Of a DNA stretch of 64,000 nt, positions 16,632-24,609 are shown piece after piece. The notes below the pieces were generated by a model. That model worked only from the letters and a program-made list of their open reading frames with translations. It made no database searches and was not told the origin of the DNA. The stretch is taken from contig CANGLU010000009.1 of assembly GCA_947455025.1 (NCBI GenBank), forward strand, positions 1 to 64,000, given 5' to 3'. Origin of the DNA: Hyphomicrobiales bacterium. GTDB taxonomy: Bacteria; Pseudomonadota; Alphaproteobacteria; Rhizobiales; Beijerinckiaceae. Position 1 is the first letter of the stretch, and each line of letters starts with the position of its first letter. Both the position numbers and the translations under genes were made by a program.

Positions 16632-17609
16632 ATGAAGAAGAGCATTATTGCTGCAGTTGCAGGGATCACCTTGGCTGCAATCGGAATGGGCACCGCAGCA
16701 GAAGCCGCTGGTGCTAAGATTTTTGTGATCGGTGGTAAACCCGATGATCCTTTCTGGGGCATTGTGAAGCGCGGCGCAGAAGATGCTGCAAAAGTTGTTG
16801 AAGCCCAAGGTGGCAGCGTCACTTGGCTCGGACCACAGAACTACGACAACCTCGGCGTTGATGCGGCCGAATTGATCCGTCAGGCCATTGCGCAAGGCGC
16901 AACGGGCGTTGTCGGCCCTGATTGGGTGCCGGATGCCATGGATCCAGCCTTCAAGGCGGTTGTCGACAAGAAGATTCCACTCGTTGTTTACAATGCGGGC
17001 GGCATTCAGGCGGCCGATCGGCTTGGCGCGCTTAACTATGTTGGCGCTATTGATTACAATGCCGGCGTTGCAGGTGGTGAATATGTTTCCAAGGCTGGCG
17101 CAAAGCACGGCGTTTGCATCAACTCGCTACCTGGCGCGAAGAACATTGAAGACTATTGCAGCGGCTTCAAAGAGGGCCTTGCAAAAAATGGCGCGAGCTA
17201 TGATGTGATCCCTCTGCCGGCAACGGCAGAAGGCAATGTTGCGGCCGTTGCTGAAGCCTTTAAGGCCTATCTCACGACCCATCCGAACACGGATGCTGCC
17301 TTCACAACGGCCAATCTTGACGCAATCGGTGCGGCTCAAGGTATCGCTGCTGCAAAGATGGATGGCAAAGTTAAGCTTTGCGGCATCAACTTTGACGAAG
17401 GCATTCTGAACCAGATCAAGTCTGGCAAACAAGCCTGCGCCATTGATCAGCAGGGCTATCAGCAGGGCTTCTATGCGGTATCGATCCTCAACGGCTATAT
17501 TAATTACGGCCTGACGATCGCCACACGCGAAATCCTGACGGGTCCGGGTGTTGTCGATTCAAAGACGATCGACGCGACGATGGCCGGTGCCAAGCAGGGC
17601 ACTCGCTAA
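16632..17609 (+). CDS. Sugar ABC transporter solute-binding protein (RbsB type, module 1)
   Basis: The start at 16632 (MKKSIIAAVAGITLAAIG) follows GGGAGGAAG and gives 325 residues with a Sec signal peptide cleaved near residue 25 (...AEAAGA). The mature protein has the type I sugar-binding fold of the ribose-binding family: KIFVIGGKPDDPFWGIVKRG, AIAQGATGVVGPDWVPDAM, LVVYNAGG and a C-terminal CAIDQQGYQQGFYAV segment. It is related to the inositol/rhizopine-binding MocB type, though specificity cannot be read. It is followed by a stem-loop and two permease genes, and stands 55 bp behind the hydroxylase gene, so co-transcription is likely. Confidence 0.92.
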   Translation: MKKSIIAAVAGITLAAIGMGTAAEAAGAKIFVIGGKPDDPFWGIVKRGAEDAAKVVEAQGGSVTWLGPQNYDNLGVDAAELIRQAIAQGATGVVGPDWVPDAMDPAFKAVVDKKIPLVVYNAGGIQAADRLGALNYVGAIDYNAGVAGGEYVSKAGAKHGVCINSLPGAKNIEDYCSGFKEGLAKNGASYDVIPLPATAEGNVAAVAEAFKAYLTTHPNTDAAFTTANLDAIGAAQGIAAAKMDGKVKLCGINFDEGILNQIKSGKQACAIDQQGYQQGFYAVSILNGYINYGLTIATREILTGPGVVDSKTIDATMAGAKQGTR

Positions 17610-17623
17610 TCTATGTAAAAGAG

Positions 17624-17653
17624 GTGGCCGTCCAACCTGTGTTGGGCGGCCAC
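17624..17653 (+). other. Stem-loop after binding-protein gene
   Basis: GTGGCCGTCCAAC (17624-17636) pairs with GTTGGGCGGCCAC (17641-17653) over a four-base loop, with one G-T pair in a 13-bp stem. It starts 15 bases after the stop codon. No T-run follows, suggesting mRNA protection or attenuation between binding protein and permeases. Confidence 0.75.
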
Positions 17654-17737
17654 AGCTGTCTGAAATTCGCTTGCCAATCGATCCCGATTGATAAGTCTTA
17701 GACGATGGCATTCGCCAAGGCGGCGCGGAGTTCAGCA

Positions 17738-18721
17738 ATGGCACAATTCTTGAGACATCCGGAAGCAGGAACCCTGTTTGGGTTGCTTGTGGCCTATGCG
17801 GCCTTTGCTGTTCTTGGCGGCCAGAATTTTGTTGGTGCGCAGGGCTGGTCGAGCTGGCTAAATGTTGCAGCGGAAGTAGGAATTATTGCGCTGCCTGTCG
17901 GCTTGCTGATGATTGCAGGCTTTCTCGATATCTCGGTCGGTTCGGTTGTGCCAGCTTCGAGCCTGACCGTTGCGCTCATTTCTAACCATTATCAATTGCC
18001 GATCCCTGTAGGGATCGCGGGCGGTCTGGCTGTTGGCCTCTTAATCGGCTTCATCAATGGCATGTTGGTGACGCGCACGACCGTTCCCTCGCTTATCATT
18101 ACCATCGGCACGATGTTCGGGACGATGGGGCTTGCTTTGGGTTTGACCGTTTTGATCAAGGGATCAACAGGTGTCTTCCTAGTTGCCGATCCGCTGACAA
18201 AATCAATCCTCGGCGAAGCGCTAGGTGGCATGTTCCGTGTTGGGATTTTCTGGTGGATTGGCGGTATCGCGCTTTTCTATTACCTGCTCCATGTTAGTCC
18301 TTGGGGAAATGGCGTGTTTGCAATGGGCGGCGACGCTGAGAGCGCCCGCAATGCGGGAATTTCGACCAAACGTTTGACCGTTCAGCTCTATATGCTGTCA
18401 GGTGTTGTTTCAGCCTTTGTCGGTGTCATTCAAATCATCGCCAATAGCAATGCGCAGGTCGCGGCCGGCAGTTCGTTCATTTTCAACTCGATTATGTGTG
18501 TCGCAATTGGCGGCGTATCGCTAACCGGTGGTGCCGGGTCAGTGATCGGGATTGCTCTCGGCACGACGATTTTTTCGGTTGTTACTCAGGGCGTTTTTTA
18601 TTCAGGCCTCGACACCAATCTGGTTTCCATCGTGATCGGAGGGATGTTTCTGATCGCGGTTCTCACGAACGACAGCTTCCGTAACTTTGCTCAAAGTTTC
18701 AGCTCAATGGCAAAAAAGTGA
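17738..18721 (+). CDS. Sugar ABC transporter permease (RbsC type, module 1)
   Basis: The start at 17738 (MAQFLRHPEAGTLFGLL) has GGAG seven bases upstream. An in-frame ATG at 17705 lacks a ribosome-binding site. This gives 327 residues with eight to ten hydrophobic helices. BPD_transp_2 hallmarks are visible: LPVGLLMIAGFLDISVGSV near residue 60, a FINGMLVTRTTVPSLIITIG stretch near 117-136, and the cytoplasmic FAMGGDAESARNAGISTKRL loop that contacts the ATPase. A second permease follows after 10 bp, so the channel is probably a heterodimer. Confidence 0.92.
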   Translation: MAQFLRHPEAGTLFGLLVAYAAFAVLGGQNFVGAQGWSSWLNVAAEVGIIALPVGLLMIAGFLDISVGSVVPASSLTVALISNHYQLPIPVGIAGGLAVGLLIGFINGMLVTRTTVPSLIITIGTMFGTMGLALGLTVLIKGSTGVFLVADPLTKSILGEALGGMFRVGIFWWIGGIALFYYLLHVSPWGNGVFAMGGDAESARNAGISTKRLTVQLYMLSGVVSAFVGVIQIIANSNAQVAAGSSFIFNSIMCVAIGGVSLTGGAGSVIGIALGTTIFSVVTQGVFYSGLDTNLVSIVIGGMFLIAVLTNDSFRNFAQSFSSMAKK

Positions 18722-18731
18722 GGACGCGGTG

Positions 18732-19721
18732 ATGGTATTGATCCGAAATCTTTTTAGGAGCCCGGCCGCGGCATCGGTCTTGAGCCTCGTTGCAACCGTC
18801 GCCTTTTATGTTCTTGTCGGCCGCGCGGACGTCTTAGCATTGGTATCGGCGGCGAGTTGGCTCAACTTCGCAGCCAATCTTGGTATCGTTGCGCTTCCTG
18901 TCGGACTTTTGATGGTGGCGGGCGAAATTGATATTTCGTTTGGTGCGATGATCCCGGCGGGCGCCATTACCACGGCACTTTTATCAGGCACCTACGGTTT
19001 ACCCATTGAAATCGGCATGCTCGGCGCTTTGTCTCTCGGTGTCATTGTAGGCCTTGTTAATGGCATTTTATCCACCAGCACCAAAGTGCCGTCTCTCCTG
19101 ATTACCCTTGGAACGTTAACCGTAATGCAGGGTATCGTCCTGTGGGCTGCGATGCACTTGGCCGGTAATGCCAGCATCCCATTGCAGGCACCGGCTTGGG
19201 CCAAATTCCTCTTTGGCCAGCTCATTAACAACAGCCATCAGGTCATCATCGCATGGTGGATTATTCTGGTGGGTGTATTCGGCCTTCTTCTCCACAAGAC
19301 AAGCTTCGGGAATTGGATTTACGCCATGGGCGGCGATAAAACATCGGCGCGCAATGCTGGTGTGCCGACGGAACGCGTAACCATAATGCTCTTTGTCTTT
19401 TCGGCGGTTTCCGCCTGTTTTGTCGGCATGTGTGGTGCAATTCTCTTTAACACCACGCAAGTGTCCGGCGGCATGAGCTATATCTTCAATGTGATTGCCA
19501 GCATCGTTGTTGGCGGTGTCCTATTGAGCGGTGGCTTTGGCTCGGTAATGGGCATTTTTATTGGCACATTGACCTTTTCCATCGTGAACAAAGGCATTTC
19601 ATTTACCAAAATCAATCCGAATTGGGCCAACCTTGTTATCGGCGTCGTTTTGGTGCTGGCCATGGTTATGAATGAATATTTCCGGAAGAGAGCCTTCCAT
19701 TACGGCTCTGCGTCGAAGTGA
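18732..19721 (+). CDS. Sugar ABC transporter permease (second RbsC-type subunit, module 1)
   Basis: The start at 18732 (MVLIRNLFRSPAAASVLSL) has TGAGG about eight bases upstream. This gives 329 residues. The same landmarks as the preceding permease are present (LPVGLLMVAGEIDISFGAM, GILSTSTKVPSLLITLGT and YAMGGDKTSARNAGVPTERV), so the two genes probably arose by duplication. Eight to ten membrane helices are predicted. The stop overlaps the beginning of the ATPase gene region. Module 2 (27350-30347) has only one permease gene. Confidence 0.92.
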   Translation: MVLIRNLFRSPAAASVLSLVATVAFYVLVGRADVLALVSAASWLNFAANLGIVALPVGLLMVAGEIDISFGAMIPAGAITTALLSGTYGLPIEIGMLGALSLGVIVGLVNGILSTSTKVPSLLITLGTLTVMQGIVLWAAMHLAGNASIPLQAPAWAKFLFGQLINNSHQVIIAWWIILVGVFGLLLHKTSFGNWIYAMGGDKTSARNAGVPTERVTIMLFVFSAVSACFVGMCGAILFNTTQVSGGMSYIFNVIASIVVGGVLLSGGFGSVMGIFIGTLTFSIVNKGISFTKINPNWANLVIGVVLVLAMVMNEYFRKRAFHYGSASK

Positions 19722-19729
19722 GACATGCA

Positions 19730-20530
19730 ATGACACATCCAATCCTCGCTCTGAACCACATCAATAAATCCTTCGGTCCGATTGATGTCTTGCATGATAT
19801 TTCGCTCACTGTACGGGCCGGTGAAGTGCTGTGTCTGTTAGGTGATAATGGCGCTGGAAAATCGACGCTGATCAAAATTTTATCCGGCGTGCATATTCCC
19901 ACATCCGGCACCATCGAGATGGATGGCGCGCCCGTTTCGTTTCAATCGCCGCGTGACGCGAGTGGACGCGGGATTGCGACCGTTCACCAATTTGGCGGAA
20001 CATTCCCGCTGATGAGCATCGGGCGTAGTTTTTTTGTTGGTGCCGAGCCGACAAAAGGCTGGGGCCCATTCAAAATATTCGACCGAAAAAAGGCAAACGA
20101 AATTGCCATCAAATCTATTCGCGATTTCGGGATTACCCGTATCGATGATGGCGAAAGGCTTGTCGGCGGATTATCAGGCGGGGAGCGACAATCGCTTGCC
20201 ATTGCACGCGCGGTCTATTTTGGGGCCCGCGTTCTCATCCTTGACGAGCCAACGGCGGCGCTGGGTATTAAACAGGCGGCACACGTGTTGCGCATTGTTA
20301 ATCAAGCAAAGAAAAAGGGGTTGGCTGTCGTCTTCATCACCCATCAAGTAACCCACGCAATGGCCGTAGGCGATCACTTCGCGGTGCTGATCCGCGGGTC
20401 AATCGCAGCTGATTTCAAGAAGGGTGACAAGACGCGCGAAGAGATTACAGATTTGATGGCGGGCGGCAGTGCGATGGCCGAGCTTGAGGCGGAAATTGAG
20501 AGCGACGCTCATCATGCTCATGTTGCGTAA
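19730..20530 (+). CDS. Sugar ABC transporter ATP-binding protein, single NBD (module 1)
   Basis: 266 residues from ATG 19730. A GTG at 19718 would overlap the permease stop and is less likely. Motifs are Walker A GDNGAGKST near residue 41, signature LSGGERQSLAIARAV near 142, Walker B VLILDEPTAALG near 165 and H-loop VVFITHQVTHAM. It has one nucleotide-binding domain, like FrcA-type proteins and unlike the double-domain RbsA or MglA. The C-terminus is His/Glu-rich. It energises the permeases encoded at 17738-19721. The same architecture is present in module 2. Confidence 0.92.
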   Translation: MTHPILALNHINKSFGPIDVLHDISLTVRAGEVLCLLGDNGAGKSTLIKILSGVHIPTSGTIEMDGAPVSFQSPRDASGRGIATVHQFGGTFPLMSIGRSFFVGAEPTKGWGPFKIFDRKKANEIAIKSIRDFGITRIDDGERLVGGLSGGERQSLAIARAVYFGARVLILDEPTAALGIKQAAHVLRIVNQAKKKGLAVVFITHQVTHAMAVGDHFAVLIRGSIAADFKKGDKTREEITDLMAGGSAMAELEAEIESDAHHAHVA

Positions 20531-20572
20531 CGCAGATCCCATTCTACGGATTCGAGGGATAAAGAGGATCTA

Positions 20573-21355
20573 ATGATGTCATCATCATTTTCTTTGGCCG
20601 CGTGTGCCGAAATGCTTTGGCGCGAACGACCAATTGAATGGCGTGCAAGCAAGCTCAAAGAAATGGGCTTTGGGGTTGGCCTTTGGAATTGGCCGGATCA
20701 TGATCTGAAGAAACTTGAAAAGACTGGCGCTGATTTTACCATTATGAATGGATATCTCGAAGGGCGCCTCGCGGACGATGACGGCGCAGAGATGCTCCTA
20801 AAGTCAGCGAGGGAAACGGCGCAGATTGGTAAACGCCTCGGTGTTAAGCGTCTCAATCTCCATGGTACCGGACTGGGGGACGGCGGTATTCCTATTTGGC
20901 AACATGATATCGTTACTGGTGCCATGTGGCTAAAAGCCCGCGAAACCTTAAGCCGCATCTGTGACATGGCGGAAGAAGAGGGCGTTGTTTACACGCTTGA
21001 AAATCTAAATTTACTCGACCATCCCGGATGCCCCTTTGGATCTACCACAGATGTTTTATCCTTAGTCTCGTCTATTAATCGCCCTCAGCTACGGATCAAT
21101 CTTGACCTTTATCATACTCAAATTGGCGAAGGTGATTTGGTTCGCTGGTGTGAGAAATGTTTGCCATGGATTGGCGAGATACAGGTGGCCGACAATCCAG
21201 GTCGCTGCGAACCCGGTACAGGCGAGATTAATTTTATAGGCATTGCAAAGGCCCTTAAGAAAATGAGTTACCATGGCCCAATTGGCATGGAAGCGTTTGC
21301 AGCGGGCGATGCTGAAGTAGCGCTTGAAGCATTCCGCTCAGCGTTTTCTATTTAA
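20573..21355 (+). CDS. Hydroxypyruvate-isomerase-like TIM-barrel protein
   Basis: 260 residues. Landmarks of the Hyi/OtnI branch of xylose-isomerase-like TIM barrels are clear: LNLHGTG near residue 97, YTLENLNLLDHPGCP near 139, INLDLYHTQIGEGDLVRW near 177 and IGEIQVADNPGRCEPGTGEI near 197-217. Those supply the Glu/Asp/His/Glu metal ligands. Family members interconvert hydroxypyruvate with tartronate semialdehyde or act on 2-oxo-tetronates. A glycerate 2-kinase that could use the downstream product is encoded at 40891. Start choice: ATG 20573 with AGAGGATC upstream (ATG 20576 is equally possible). It lies 42 bp after the ATPase and 14 bp before the PanB-like gene. Confidence 0.85.
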   Translation: MMSSSFSLAACAEMLWRERPIEWRASKLKEMGFGVGLWNWPDHDLKKLEKTGADFTIMNGYLEGRLADDDGAEMLLKSARETAQIGKRLGVKRLNLHGTGLGDGGIPIWQHDIVTGAMWLKARETLSRICDMAEEEGVVYTLENLNLLDHPGCPFGSTTDVLSLVSSINRPQLRINLDLYHTQIGEGDLVRWCEKCLPWIGEIQVADNPGRCEPGTGEINFIGIAKALKKMSYHGPIGMEAFAAGDAEVALEAFRSAFSI

Positions 21356-21369
21356 AGTGAGGCCTTAAA

Positions 21370-22191
21370 ATGAGTATGTATCATAATCGTCCCCATGTAT
21401 CCGACATTCGGTCCATGAAGAAGCGGCGCGAAAAAATTTCGATGCTCTATGTCACAACTCCCGATGAAGCCGCTGCTGCAAGCGCTGCGGGTATTCATAT
21501 GTTGTCGATTGAGGGCCGCTTCTTTAATGCGGCCATGCGCGAGGCAGCTGGAGATTGCTTCGTTCAGATTGGCCTTCCCTACGGCGGTTGGGGGAGTTTT
21601 AACGGACAGGCACTCGCAACAGCAGAAGACTACTTGCGTGCCGCATATCACTATGCCGCATTGGGTGGAGATGCCTACTACTGTGCCGCATCCTATGATA
21701 TTCAAAAGACATTGGTTGATAACCACATCCCCGTTGTGGCCCATATCGGTCTTATACCATCTTATATAAGTTGGACGGGCTGGCGAGCCGTCGGAAAAAC
21801 GAGTGAAGAGGCGGTTCAACTTTGGAAGCACGCCAAGAGGCTCGAAGAGATTGGCGTCTTTGCAGCCGAATTAGAAGTCGTACCGGATCGGGTTGCTAAA
21901 TTTTTAACCGAAAACACCTCGCTCGTGATGCTAGGTATGGGTGCCGGCCAATATGCGGATGCGCAATATCTTTTTACCGAAGATGTGTGTGGCTACGGCA
22001 AAAATCACAAGCCACGCCATGGAAAGATTTATCGCCATCTAGGGCCTGAACTAGAGCGCCTCCAAAATGAGAGGATCGAGGCATTTAAGGAATTTAAGGC
22101 CGAAGTAAATTCTGGCATCTATCCCGCGCCGGAACACAGTGTATCCATCAAAGATGACGAATTTGATGCCTTCCTTGCAGCAGTGAAATAA
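21370..22191 (+). CDS. PanB-like (ketopantoate hydroxymethyltransferase family) TIM-barrel protein, paralogue 1
   Basis: 273 residues, close to the 264 of PanB. The PanB fold is recognised from the order SMLYVTTPDEAAAASAAGI, IPVVAHIGLIP (PanB: VPVCGHLGLTP), the LEVVPDRVAKFLTE segment with the conserved catalytic-type Glu169, LGMGAGQYADAQYLFTED (PanB: IGIGAGNVTDGQ) and EVNSGIYPAPEHS at the C-terminus. By eye, the Mg-binding Asp/Asp/Glu set of true PanB (VGDS, ADLPF, KIEGG) is replaced by SIEG, QIGLPYG and CAASYD, so ordinary ketopantoate synthesis is unlikely. The family uses or makes 5,10-methylene-THF, and a related one-carbon or retro-aldol reaction on a sugar-derived acid is my inference. 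It is located in the module 1 catabolic operon. Confidence 0.82.
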   Translation: MSMYHNRPHVSDIRSMKKRREKISMLYVTTPDEAAAASAAGIHMLSIEGRFFNAAMREAAGDCFVQIGLPYGGWGSFNGQALATAEDYLRAAYHYAALGGDAYYCAASYDIQKTLVDNHIPVVAHIGLIPSYISWTGWRAVGKTSEEAVQLWKHAKRLEEIGVFAAELEVVPDRVAKFLTENTSLVMLGMGAGQYADAQYLFTEDVCGYGKNHKPRHGKIYRHLGPELERLQNERIEAFKEFKAEVNSGIYPAPEHSVSIKDDEFDAFLAAVK

Positions 22192-22237
22192 TAAGCGATT
22201 TCAATTTAAAATCATTAATTCGATAAAAATGGAGTCT

Positions 22238-23257
22238 ATGGTGAGTGTACGGATCGGAATTATTGGCGCGGGGATTATGGGTACGGATCACGCCCGAATT
22301 TTCGCCGAAAGACTTTCAAATGTCGAAATACGCGTGATCTGTGATGCAGATACAGCACGTGCGAAGAAAGTTGCCGATCAATTCGGCATTATCGACGTTT
22401 CGACAGATCCTGAAAGCGTCATCCAACGATCGGATATCGATGCGGTAGTTATCGCGAGCCCTGATTCCACCCACGCGCCATTATCCCTCGCGTGTATTCA
22501 ACATCGTAAGCCTGTATTGTGCGAAAAGCCGCTTTCTCAATCATCCAACCAATGTATCGACGTGATGAACGCCGAGATCGCCGCAGGTCGTCCATTCGTT
22601 CAATTGGGCTTTATGCGCCGTTTTGATCAGGCCTATGCGGAAATGAAAACCGCGCTTCAGAATGGGGTTCTAGGTCGGCCATTGATGATGCATAATTTTC
22701 ATCGCAATGTTGAGACGCCTTCGGCTGAGTTTACCGGTGCAATGGCCATTACAAATTCGGCGCCTCATGAATTTGATGTGGTCCGCTACGTCTTGGGTGT
22801 CGAATATCGGAGTATTTCCGTTTTTCAACCGAAGCGTTCTGACGCTGTCGTTGCTCCTGTCATGATGGTTTTGGAGACGGAGGACGATCAGCTCGTCAAT
22901 ATTGAGATCAATAATAACGCGTCCTATGGCTATGATGTTCGTGCCGAGCTCATCGGCGAGGCAGGCTCTCTCTCGCTTAACGCGCCTCTGTATTCGGCGC
23001 TTGATGCAAAGCTGACCCACAGAACGGAATATGCGGCCGATTGGCGCGCGCGGTTCGCCGAAGCCTACTGGCGGCAAAATCGAGCCTTTTTACAATTTGT
23101 GACGACCGGAACATTTCCCGAGATCGCCTCCCATAGCTGGGATGGTTATGCCGCCGCGATGGTGGGAGAGGCCGGCGTTCGGGCGCTAAAGGACGGTTCC
23201 CGCACAGCCATCAGGCTTATTGAAAAGCCGTTATTTTATTCGAAATTGGGAGTGTGA
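22238..23257 (+). CDS. Inositol 2-dehydrogenase-like Gfo/Idh/MocA oxidoreductase
   Basis: The start is uncertain. ATG 22238 or GTG 22241 follow GGAG at 22231-22234, while an ATG at 22229 precedes it. From 22238 the product has 339 residues. IolG-type features: GIIGAGIMGTDHARIF, VIASPDSTHAPLSLACI, CEKPLSQSS with catalytic Lys, VQLGFMRRFDQAY near residue 127 and SAPHEFDVVRYVLG with the active-site His. The GFMRRFD segment is characteristic of myo-inositol or scyllo-inositol dehydrogenases, including rhizopine MocA. It probably oxidises the demethylated inositol-type or sugar intermediate in module 1. Confidence 0.88.
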   Translation: MVSVRIGIIGAGIMGTDHARIFAERLSNVEIRVICDADTARAKKVADQFGIIDVSTDPESVIQRSDIDAVVIASPDSTHAPLSLACIQHRKPVLCEKPLSQSSNQCIDVMNAEIAAGRPFVQLGFMRRFDQAYAEMKTALQNGVLGRPLMMHNFHRNVETPSAEFTGAMAITNSAPHEFDVVRYVLGVEYRSISVFQPKRSDAVVAPVMMVLETEDDQLVNIEINNNASYGYDVRAELIGEAGSLSLNAPLYSALDAKLTHRTEYAADWRARFAEAYWRQNRAFLQFVTTGTFPEIASHSWDGYAAAMVGEAGVRALKDGSRTAIRLIEKPLFYSKLGV

Positions 23258-23261
23258 AAAT

Positions 23262-24221
23262 ATGAAACTTGGTTTTGTCTCCGACAGCCTCGGCGGAATG
23301 AAATTTGATGAATTGCTCGATCATGCCGCCCGAATGGGTGTGGATGGTGTGGAAGTGAACACAGGCGGGTGGTCTACGGCGCCGCATTTCAATCTGAAAG
23401 ACATGAAAGCGAGCGCTCAGGCCCGCAAGAGTTTTCAGAAAAGTTTTTCCGATCGCGGGCTGGAAATCATCTCCCTTAATGCAAACGGAAATCCACTTCA
23501 CCCAACCCAAACAGAGCAGGGTGAATGTCTAAAGGACACGATCCGTGTGGCGGGTGAATTGGGCATTAAGACGGTTTGTACGATGTCAGGTCTTCCGGCC
23601 GGTAGCGATGGCGATCTGATGCCAAACTGGGTTGTTTCTTCATGGCCACCTGAAACGCAGGCCATCTTGAATTATCAGTGGGAAAAGAAACTGCTTCCGT
23701 TTTGGACGGAGATGGCAGCGCTAGCAAAGTCGTGTGGTGTCGAGCGCATTGCGCTTGAGCTCCACGGTAATCAATGCGTCTATAACGTACCCTCTCTTTT
23801 GAAATTGCGAGACATGGTAGGCCCGACAATCGGAGCCAATCTCGATCCGAGCCATCTCTTTTGGATGGGGGCCGATCCGCTGATTGCGGCGGAACGTTTG
23901 GGGCAGGCGATTTATCACGTGCACGCCAAGGATACGTTTTTGAACGCGCCCGTTCAGGCGACAACGTCACTGCTTGAGAATGGCAGCCTTACCGATATTC
24001 CTGCCCGTTCTTGGTCGTATATCACGCTTGGATTTGGCCATGGTGAAGAGTGGTGGCGGCAATTTTGCTATCGCTTGAAAATGGGTGGTTATGACGGCTG
24101 GCTTTCGATTGAGCATGAAGATGTCTTGCTCAATTCGCTCGAAGGCCTTGAAAAGTCGGTTACGCTTTTGAAAAGTGTCATGCCGACGGCCGCCCCGGAT
24201 TTCAAGCTGCAAGCGATCTGA
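23262..24221 (+). CDS. Sugar phosphate isomerase/epimerase-like TIM-barrel protein (IolE/MocC-like)
   Basis: The start at 23262 (MKLGFVSDSLGGMKFDELL) follows GGGAG. The frame extended to 23220 overlaps the dehydrogenase stop and is rejected. 319 residues. Metal-site segments: IALELHGNQCVYN near residue 165, IGANLDPSHLFWMGADP near 190, IYHVHAKDTFLN near 218 and WLSIEHEDVLLN near 280. Proteins of this kind accompany IolG-like dehydrogenases in inositol and rhizopine clusters, where they isomerise or dehydrate keto-inositols. Four bases separate it from the dehydrogenase gene. It is the last intact gene of the module 1 operon and is followed by a strong terminator. Confidence 0.87.
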   Translation: MKLGFVSDSLGGMKFDELLDHAARMGVDGVEVNTGGWSTAPHFNLKDMKASAQARKSFQKSFSDRGLEIISLNANGNPLHPTQTEQGECLKDTIRVAGELGIKTVCTMSGLPAGSDGDLMPNWVVSSWPPETQAILNYQWEKKLLPFWTEMAALAKSCGVERIALELHGNQCVYNVPSLLKLRDMVGPTIGANLDPSHLFWMGADPLIAAERLGQAIYHVHAKDTFLNAPVQATTSLLENGSLTDIPARSWSYITLGFGHGEEWWRQFCYRLKMGGYDGWLSIEHEDVLLNSLEGLEKSVTLLKSVMPTAAPDFKLQAI

Positions 24222-24281
24222 TTTTTCCGGATGAATTGCGAGCGCGGTTCGTTCATCGATTTTCCCTAGGAAGCCAACTAA

Positions 24282-24314
24282 AGCCTCTCTCTAACGAGAG
24301 AGGCTCTTTTTTTC
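24282..24314 (+). terminator. Rho-independent terminator of module 1 operon
   Basis: AGCCTCTCTC (24282-24291) pairs perfectly with GAGAGAGGCT (24296-24305) over loop TAAC, followed by C and eight T residues. It lies 60 bases after the TIM-barrel gene stop. This is the clearest intrinsic terminator in the window. Confidence 0.93.
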
Positions 24315-24345
24315 TGCTCTCTTAACGCTGTAAAAGGGAGTATAC

Positions 24346-24584
24346 ATATCAAAATCATTTGAGCTTCGCGTGACATGCAAATCATCGCATGGGATTGTTG
24401 CTGCCATCTCGACCTATCTTGCGCATAATGGTTGCAATATCATCGATTTCTCCCAATTTGACGATCTGCACACAGATCGCGGGCACTTTATGCGCATATC
24501 CATGGCCGTGTTTTTGTTAACGGAAACAAGACGGTCGTGTTTCCGGCGTCGCCCGGCTCGTTTGCATCCGAGCGAATGGGATAG
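24346..24584 (+). pseudogene. purU: Remnant of purU (formyltetrahydrofolate deformylase): both ends kept, middle deleted
   Basis: The frame beginning at 24346 reads SKSFELRVTCKSSHGIVAAI and continues STYLAHNGCNIIDFSQFDDL, closely matching the N-terminal ACT domain of PurU up to HFMRIS (about 24500). From about 24507 another frame reads RVFVNGNKTVVF, matching the PurU C-terminus, then a stop at 24582. Roughly 220 central codons, including the catalytic domain, are missing and the frame shifts at the junction. AAGGGAG stands at the right distance from codon 24346, which is ATA where ATG is expected, so the start may also be lost. A functional purU would hydrolyse 10-formyl-THF to formate, a natural partner of O-demethylation. 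It probably once followed the module 1 operon. Confidence 0.8.
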
Positions 24585-24609
24585 CGAGATTTTTTGGATT
24601 GATATTGGG

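Noticed and set aside
21370-22191. Assignment as panB for pantothenate synthesis
   Set aside because: Operon context is sugar or inositol catabolism, no panC is adjacent, and the metal-site residues appear replaced.
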